This document shows, piece after piece, positions 45,904 through 49,994 of a stretch of 49,994 nucleotides of DNA. Under the pieces are notes generated by a model that saw nothing but the letters and a program-made list of their open reading frames with translations, was not told the origin of the DNA and made no database searches. The stretch comes from Holospora curviuscula. Lineage in GTDB: Bacteria > Pseudomonadota > Alphaproteobacteria > Holosporales > Holosporaceae. Location: assembly GCF_002930195.1 (NCBI RefSeq), contig NZ_PHHC01000082.1:43292-93285 (forward strand), given 5' to 3'. Every line of letters begins with the position of its first letter. Position 1 is the first letter of the stretch. Made by a program: the position numbers and the translations under genes.

Positions 45904-46240
45904 AAAATTCAGTCGTACCACCAATCAGCGAAAAGCGCTGTTGGTAGGATTGTGTAATCAAATTGTTCAAAATGGAAGAATTATGACTACATTGCCGAAA
46001 GCTAAAGCGGTACGTCCTATGTTGGAACGTTTGGTCACCTATGGAAAAAACGAGGTTTCTCTTCATCGTTTTAGAGTGTTAATGGCAACTTTACGATCTA
46101 AACAGTCCTGCGAAAAAATTATTTCTCAATGGGGTCCTAGATACAAAGAACGACCTGGGGGATATCTTCGAATTATTAAAGCAGGGTTTCGTAAAGGAGA
46201 TGCTGCTCCTATGGCATTAATTGAATTTGTGGAAGCCTAG
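45878..46240 (+). CDS. rplQ: 50S ribosomal protein L17
   Basis: This 120-residue protein has MMRHKIAHKKFSRTTNQRKA at the start, the NGRIMTTLPKAKAVRPMLER region and the RYKERPGGYLRIIKAGFRKG motif. Its ATG (45878, or the next ATG at 45881) lies inside the rpoA end with GGAGAAAA before it, so translation is probably coupled. Located at the polypeptide exit rim. Confidence 0.97.
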   Translation: MMRHKIAHKKFSRTTNQRKALLVGLCNQIVQNGRIMTTLPKAKAVRPMLERLVTYGKNEVSLHRFRVLMATLRSKQSCEKIISQWGPRYKERPGGYLRIIKAGFRKGDAAPMALIEFVEA

Positions 46241-46282
46241 GCGTATTTTAAAGGTAAATTCGTTACTAAGGAAAGCAAACTT

Positions 46283-47404
46283 ATGGCAGACTATTACAAA
46301 GTTCTTGGTGTTCCCTCCAATGCCTCTCTTCAGGATATAAAAAAGGCTTACAGAAAGCTAGCCTTGAAGTACCATCCTGATCAACATCAAAGTAGTTCTA
46401 ATACAGAAAAAGAAAAAGCGGAGAAAATCTTTAAAGAAGCTACTGAAGCCTACGAAGTGTTGGGGGATGAAAAAAAGCGTAAGATGTATGATCAAATGGG
46501 CCCCGAAGGATTTCGACAAAGTTCTTCGGGAGGAAGCGGCTTTGAAGGGTTTTCCGAAGGAGGGTTTGACTTCTCATCCATCTTTGAAGATTTTTTTTCA
46601 AATTTTGGTTCTACAGGGCAACCAACCGTTTCTAAAGGACGTGATGTTTTTATTAAGGTGTCTATTAGCTTAGAAGAAGCATTTCAGGGGGTGAATCAGT
46701 CTCTTGAGTTTTCCACCATTGTTCGCTGTGATACGTGCTCTGGCAGTGGCGCAGAAAAAGGCGCAAAAGTGACCCAATGTACCGCTTGCAACGGGAGAGG
46801 AGAGGTAGCAGTATCCCAAGGATTTTTTATGGTACGTCAGCCATGTAAACGGTGTCAGGGTACAGGAACCTATATTGCGGCGTTGTGTAAAAAATGTCGA
46901 GGATCTGGGTGTATGAGACATCATCGGACTCTTGAATTTCGCATCCCTCCGGGTATTGAGCATGAAAGTCAGCTCCGTCTTCAGGGTGAAGGAGAAGTGG
47001 GAGAACGTAACGGTCCTTGCGGTGATGCTATTGTTCAGGTTAATATTCAATCTCACCCCTTATTTCGCAAAAAAGGAGCAAACTTATTCATGAACTATCC
47101 CCTTTCTATTGCTCAGGCAGCTTTAGGATGTACTGTTCAAGTGCCTACTATTGAAGGGGAAAGCATTTCGGTTACCTTTAAAGAGGGCATTCAATACAGA
47201 GAAAAAACTGTAGTTCATCGTAAAGGAATGCCACATCCTTCTGGGAGAGGAGATTTGATTATCGAAGCGGATATTTATGTCCCGTTAAAATTAACCCCAA
47301 GGCAACGGGAACTACTACAAAATTTTGCAGAGGAAGAAGAAAATAAAACTCCAGAAGCTACTGGTTTTTTCACAAAACTCAAGAATTTTTTTAAAACTTT
47401 ATAA
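46283..47404 (+). CDS. dnaJ: Chaperone DnaJ
   Basis: This 373-residue Hsp40 has a J domain (residues 1-70) with HPD at 31-33, a Gly/Phe-rich linker, four zinc-binding CxxCxGxG repeats ([32 protein letters not shown]) and the C-terminal substrate-binding region ([20 protein letters not shown]). It is 42 bases downstream of rplQ rather than next to dnaK and may share the ribosomal-operon transcript; no CIRCE was seen in the gap. Confidence 0.97.
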   Translation: MADYYKVLGVPSNASLQDIKKAYRKLALKYHPDQHQSSSNTEKEKAEKIFKEATEAYEVLGDEKKRKMYDQMGPEGFRQSSSGGSGFEGFSEGGFDFSSIFEDFFSNFGSTGQPTVSKGRDVFIKVSISLEEAFQGVNQSLEFSTIVRCDTCSGSGAEKGAKVTQCTACNGRGEVAVSQGFFMVRQPCKRCQGTGTYIAALCKKCRGSGCMRHHRTLEFRIPPGIEHESQLRLQGEGEVGERNGPCGDAIVQVNIQSHPLFRKKGANLFMNYPLSIAQAALGCTVQVPTIEGESISVTFKEGIQYREKTVVHRKGMPHPSGRGDLIIEADIYVPLKLTPRQRELLQNFAEEEENKTPEATGFFTKLKNFFKTL

Positions 47405-47408
47405 ATTT

Positions 47409-48602
47409 TCAAGGGGGATTAGGAAAAGTAATTTCTTTTTCCATTAAAAAAAGCAGGGTAGTTTCTAGTAAGAAATGCGCCATTAACCCTCCTAGTATTT
47501 CTTCGCTAAATTGTTTAATGTAAAAGACACGCACTGCATGAGTATGCTTCGTTAATATCTTACATGTTGTTCTAAATTCTTGCTCTAAAAGTTGTTTTAG
47601 ATGGATCTGAGTGAATTGTGGGTCTACGCTAGAGAAGTAATTTGGAAAAACAACGTCTGTAATACTCTTTTTTTCCCAAAATGTTGTAGTAAATCCCAAA
47701 TAAAAAGGAGGCGGGTGAAAAATATGCTTTGGAAAAGAAGAGGTGTAACGATGTGTAAGCATATCTTGCCACATCCACTGGATCCACTGGGCTAAAGGAT
47801 GAAAGTTTTTGGTATTGTTCCATATCCAATGCGCTAAATTTGGGTACTGTTGTTTTAATGTAGTATATAAAGCCGCACCTTCTAACGGAGATTTTAGAAT
47901 ATGATGAAAGTACTGTTGGCAAGTTTTTTTCGCTCCACCTAAAAAAAGATTAAAATGAAATCCAATCATGTTACCAATACTAAAACTAATCTCGTTAAAA
48001 CAAGAGCTACTCTTGGGTGTAATCTCAGAATAATATTGCACATTAAGTTTAAAAGTCTGTACAACGGGGTGGATGTGAGGCAATTCAGCTCCTTTAGGAA
48101 TCCAGATCATAATGTGGTGTTGTACACTACACTCTGTACTTTTCCAAGATTCCAAGCATCTTAACAAAATAATATAAGGAAACAAATCATTAGGGTTAGA
48201 GCCTATAATTATAACCCCGGTGTGCTTTAAATCCAATGTTCCCATCATTTCCCAAAAAAGTTCTGGATCTGGGTGCACAATGAAGTGTACTACAGGAAAC
48301 GATTGATGATGTTTACCTGTAAAGCTTTGCACCCAATCTACGATACACTGAGTTCCTGCTAAATCTTCCATTCTTCCCGCCACTAAAATTGTACGAAATT
48401 CTCGAAAATGCTTTGAGTGATCTTCAAACTCATGGGAACGAGACCAAAGATATGAGAAACAAGAAAATTGTTCTTTTTGGGTAACCAACGCTTTTAAGGC
48501 CTGTGCTGCTTTTGCATGATTTCTGAGAAACAGTGACCAATCTAATATATGCGCGTCCAATACAAGTCGCATATCTTGTCGAAAAAGTGGATTGTTTCTC
48601 AT
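47409..48602 (-). CDS. Diverged glucose-6-phosphate-isomerase-like protein, probably not catalytic
   Basis: This 397-residue protein follows the layout of alphaproteobacterial Pgi: VVHFIVHPDPELFWEMMGTL then DLKHTGVIIIGS (Pgi: LHFLDNxDPDxF, LDPxxTxxxVISKSGGT), FSIGNMIGFHFNLFLGGAKK (SVLSPVGLLPAALAG), AQWIQWMWQDML (DWYRQLxAESLG) and a C-terminal VRVFYIKQFSEEILGGLMAH with FLLET (LGALMMHFMLET). The SKSGGT sugar-phosphate loop is replaced by GSNPND, the GGSSLGG loop by AGRMEDLAG, the catalytic Glu position by Asp, and the DQHSQ histidine region is lost. The frame is intact. It lies 18 bases downstream of the DUF3035 lipoprotein. The family assignment is by eye and moderate. Confidence 0.55.
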   Translation of the reverse strand: MRNNPLFRQDMRLVLDAHILDWSLFLRNHAKAAQALKALVTQKEQFSCFSYLWSRSHEFEDHSKHFREFRTILVAGRMEDLAGTQCIVDWVQSFTGKHHQSFPVVHFIVHPDPELFWEMMGTLDLKHTGVIIIGSNPNDLFPYIILLRCLESWKSTECSVQHHIMIWIPKGAELPHIHPVVQTFKLNVQYYSEITPKSSSCFNEISFSIGNMIGFHFNLFLGGAKKTCQQYFHHILKSPLEGAALYTTLKQQYPNLAHWIWNNTKNFHPLAQWIQWMWQDMLTHRYTSSFPKHIFHPPPFYLGFTTTFWEKKSITDVVFPNYFSSVDPQFTQIHLKQLLEQEFRTTCKILTKHTHAVRVFYIKQFSEEILGGLMAHFLLETTLLFLMEKEITFPNPP

Positions 48603-48620
48603 GAAACGTCTGTATGTACG

Positions 48621-48935
48621 CTATTTTTTTAAAAAAGGCTGTACATGTTCCAGTAAAGATTGCTCTGCATCATTTGAAGAGCAATTCTTTTCTTTCTTTT
48701 CTCCGGGATTCTGTGGTGTTGAAGGTAAGATTTTTTTAGAAATAGGATGATCAGAGGGCATATCCTGAAACCCTGGAGGAATTTCTAGTTCTCGTAAAGG
48801 TTGCACAGACCAAGCATCCGGAGCGACTTTTTTTATTCCCGTTGCTTTTTGTACACTTTGACATTGAGTCAAAATCAATACACTCAATAAAGCACTCGCT
48901 TTACCATAAAAATTTTTATACGTCAATAATTCCAT
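48621..48935 (-). CDS. DUF3035-type lipoprotein
   Basis: This 104-residue protein has a signal peptide (hydrophobic ALLSVLILTQ) and Cys25 in LTQC as probable lipid anchor; Gln at the -1 position is unusual for a lipobox. The KVAPDAWSVQPLRELEIPPG segment is the DUF3035 core (PDExxVxxRxPLxxPP). The family is an alphaproteobacterial lipoprotein of unclear role that commonly follows lspA, as here, with a 13-base overlap. The C-terminal half is shorter than in most members. Confidence 0.75.
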   Translation of the reverse strand: MELLTYKNFYGKASALLSVLILTQCQSVQKATGIKKVAPDAWSVQPLRELEIPPGFQDMPSDHPISKKILPSTPQNPGEKKEKNCSSNDAEQSLLEHVQPFLKK

Positions 48936-49399
48936 TTATAATAGTCTCTTAGCAATATCATAAACCCTACACTGATTAGCATATCAGCAAGATTGAATAC
49001 AGGGAAGTAAAAATTTTTCCAATGCACACTTAAAAAATCAAACACAGCGCCCAACCAAACTCTATCAAGTATATTTCCGAAGGCACCCGCGATAATAAGT
49101 GCTATGGCCCACTGGGTTGAGGGACGCTTTTCATTGTAAAACATGTATAAAAACATGCCTACTAGTGTCATGGACAATCCTACAAATCCCCACCTCAACA
49201 TGCTTCCTGTTTTAGAAAATAATCCCCAGCTAATTCCTGTATTATAAGTTGAAACGATACTAAACACTGTACAGAGACGAATACGTTTGGTTGTAGAAAG
49301 AAGCTCTTTTACATAAGATTTAGTTGCTTGGTCTCCCGTAACTCCCACCAGCACTACTCCAAAAAGCCATAGGTACTTCCTGAAAATTATGTTGTGCAT
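48923..49399 (-). CDS. lspA: Lipoprotein signal peptidase LspA
   Basis: This 158-residue inner-membrane aspartic protease has four transmembrane helices (about 8-22, 65-87, 96-112, 133-150). Catalytic aspartates: D112 (GAFGNILDRV) and D139 (FNLADM). A TYNTGISWGLFS motif is at about 51-62. It removes signal peptides from lipid-modified pre-lipoproteins such as BamB, Pal and the RND adaptor encoded in this window. Confidence 0.95.
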   Translation of the reverse strand: MHNIIFRKYLWLFGVVLVGVTGDQATKSYVKELLSTTKRIRLCTVFSIVSTYNTGISWGLFSKTGSMLRWGFVGLSMTLVGMFLYMFYNEKRPSTQWAIALIIAGAFGNILDRVWLGAVFDFLSVHWKNFYFPVFNLADMLISVGFMILLRDYYKWNY

Positions 49400-49510
49400 A
49401 AAAAAATCATTTTTGTATATAATACATAGATTTTATTGCAAAGTCGATATGAAAAATAGGTATTATTTGATTCTATCTTGTAATAAATGCACGCTTGAAC
49501 CTGAAAATTA
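49400..49510. other. Upstream region of lspA
   Basis: A short AT-rich interval that presumably carries the lspA promoter; nothing further was recognised. Confidence 0.4.
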
Positions 49511-49590
49511 TCTAAGAACCTGTCTTTACAATGATACAAGTCTTCTAATCAATAAAATACAGTGTGCAATCATAATATTAGACCGCCTGC
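49511..49590 (-). pseudogene. IS5-family transposase tail (short relic)
   Basis: The minus strand reads NIMIAHCILLIRRLVSL and a stop, followed by AAGACAGGTTCTTAG. It is the same C-terminal tail as in the relic ending near 13693 (NIMIVHFMLLIRRLASL). Confidence 0.65.
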
Positions 49591-49601
49591 ATAACGAGAT
49601 G

Positions 49602-49994
49602 TCAGGATAACTTCATGGTGTAAATAGCTTCTATTAGATTGAATCTGAGTCCAAATCGTTTACGTCTATTTCTGTATTGATCAGATATGATTTTGAACCG
49701 TTTAATCATACCTATGACCTTTTCATGGGCTACTCTTTCGCGAGCCAGATCTTGAGTTTTTTTTATCTTCTTTTTTGGCAATTCGGATTTGATATGCAGC
49801 TTTTGTATTCCTTGGTATCCAGTGTCAGTAATCCCGTGCACTTGTAGGATGTATTTTGGTTCCAGATTTTTTAAGCAGCCTAAAATCATGACGTTTTCCG
49901 TTTGTACAAGCTGTACAAACAACTTGTTTCGTCTTCTTATCCACAACGAGTTGACTGTTTAAAGTATGTCTTCTCTTCTTTCCAGAATAAAAGG
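49602..49994 (-). pseudogene. IS5-family transposase (ISL2/DDE_Tnp_4-like), partial and frameshifted
   Basis: From the window edge the minus strand reads FYSGKKRRHTLNSQLVVDKK, KQVVCTACTNGKRHDFRLLK, then near 49840 the reading shifts frame to ITDTGYQGIQKLHIKSELPK and continues to RYRNRRKRFGLRFNLIEAIY at the C-terminus. The first catalytic Asp is in the missing part; the second is D of DTGYQG, and the ERVAHEKVIGMIKRFK helix holds the Glu. Except for the one frameshift it is the best preserved transposase here. The 5' end is outside the window. IS5 relatives sometimes use programmed frameshifting, so it might not be dead. Confidence 0.75.

Noticed and set aside
1-49994. tRNA and rRNA genes
   Set aside because: I scanned for T-loop (GTTCRANNC) words with matching acceptor and anticodon arms and for rRNA core motifs and found none convincing; a tRNAscan-SE and Infernal run would settle it.

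Overview
The window looks like chromosome of an AT-rich, host-associated alphaproteobacterium, most plausibly of the Holosporales/Rickettsiales type. The evidence for Alphaproteobacteria is a CtrA cell-cycle regulator with the classic MDEPELKIIDVF signature, the gene orders YfgM-like/bamB/der and lspA/DUF3035, a DUF3501 protein and an RluB of the alphaproteobacterial type. The lifestyle inference rests on genome state. Housekeeping genes are intact, but they sit as islands in long stretches made almost only of dead insertion sequences. I cannot fix genus or species from the sequence alone.

Layout. 1-2.0 kb: transposase relics and unresolved decayed sequence. 2.0-7.2 kb: minus-strand block DUF3501, ctrA, ychF, rplS, a PhnP-like hydrolase and fabG. 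7.2-10.3 kb: three IS630-family relics. 10.3-12.0 kb: an orphan mlaF-like ABC ATPase converging on a secreted Q/N-rich protein. 12-15.7 kb: IS relics and a gene broken by one stop. 15.7-20.1 kb: grxD, xerD and a flavin reductase on the minus strand, then pheT on the plus strand. 20.1-26.8 kb: IS5/IS630 relics surrounding one intact unknown secreted 410-residue protein. 26.9-31.2 kb: RND pump and its lipoprotein adaptor. 31.2-35.1 kb: rluB between recombinase, IS630 and ISAs1 relics. 35.1-39.5 kb: YfgM-like, bamB, a small unknown coupled ORF, der and rlmE. 39.5-40.8 kb: IS traces plus a strong terminator with no recognised gene. 40.8-43.7 kb: groESL with a CIRCE operator, then pal. 44.0-47.4 kb: rpsM-rpsK-rpoA-rplQ-dnaJ from a good promoter. 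47.4-49.4 kb: lspA, a DUF3035 lipoprotein and a very diverged glucose-6-phosphate-isomerase-like protein. 49.5-49.99 kb: an IS5-family transposase running off the end.

How the genes fit together. The envelope is well represented: BamB and Pal, LspA to mature lipoproteins, MlaF-like lipid transport and an RND pump. Translation and ribosome maturation are covered by rplS, rpsM, rpsK, rplQ, pheT, der, rlmE, rluB and ychF. Heat-shock control is visible as CIRCE before groESL. No tRNA, rRNA or CRISPR array was recognised. No transposase appears intact. The best candidates for undescribed biology are the two secreted proteins in the IS-rich parts, the small ORF coupled to der, the catalytically stripped Pgi-like protein and a possible small RNA ahead of the orphan terminator.
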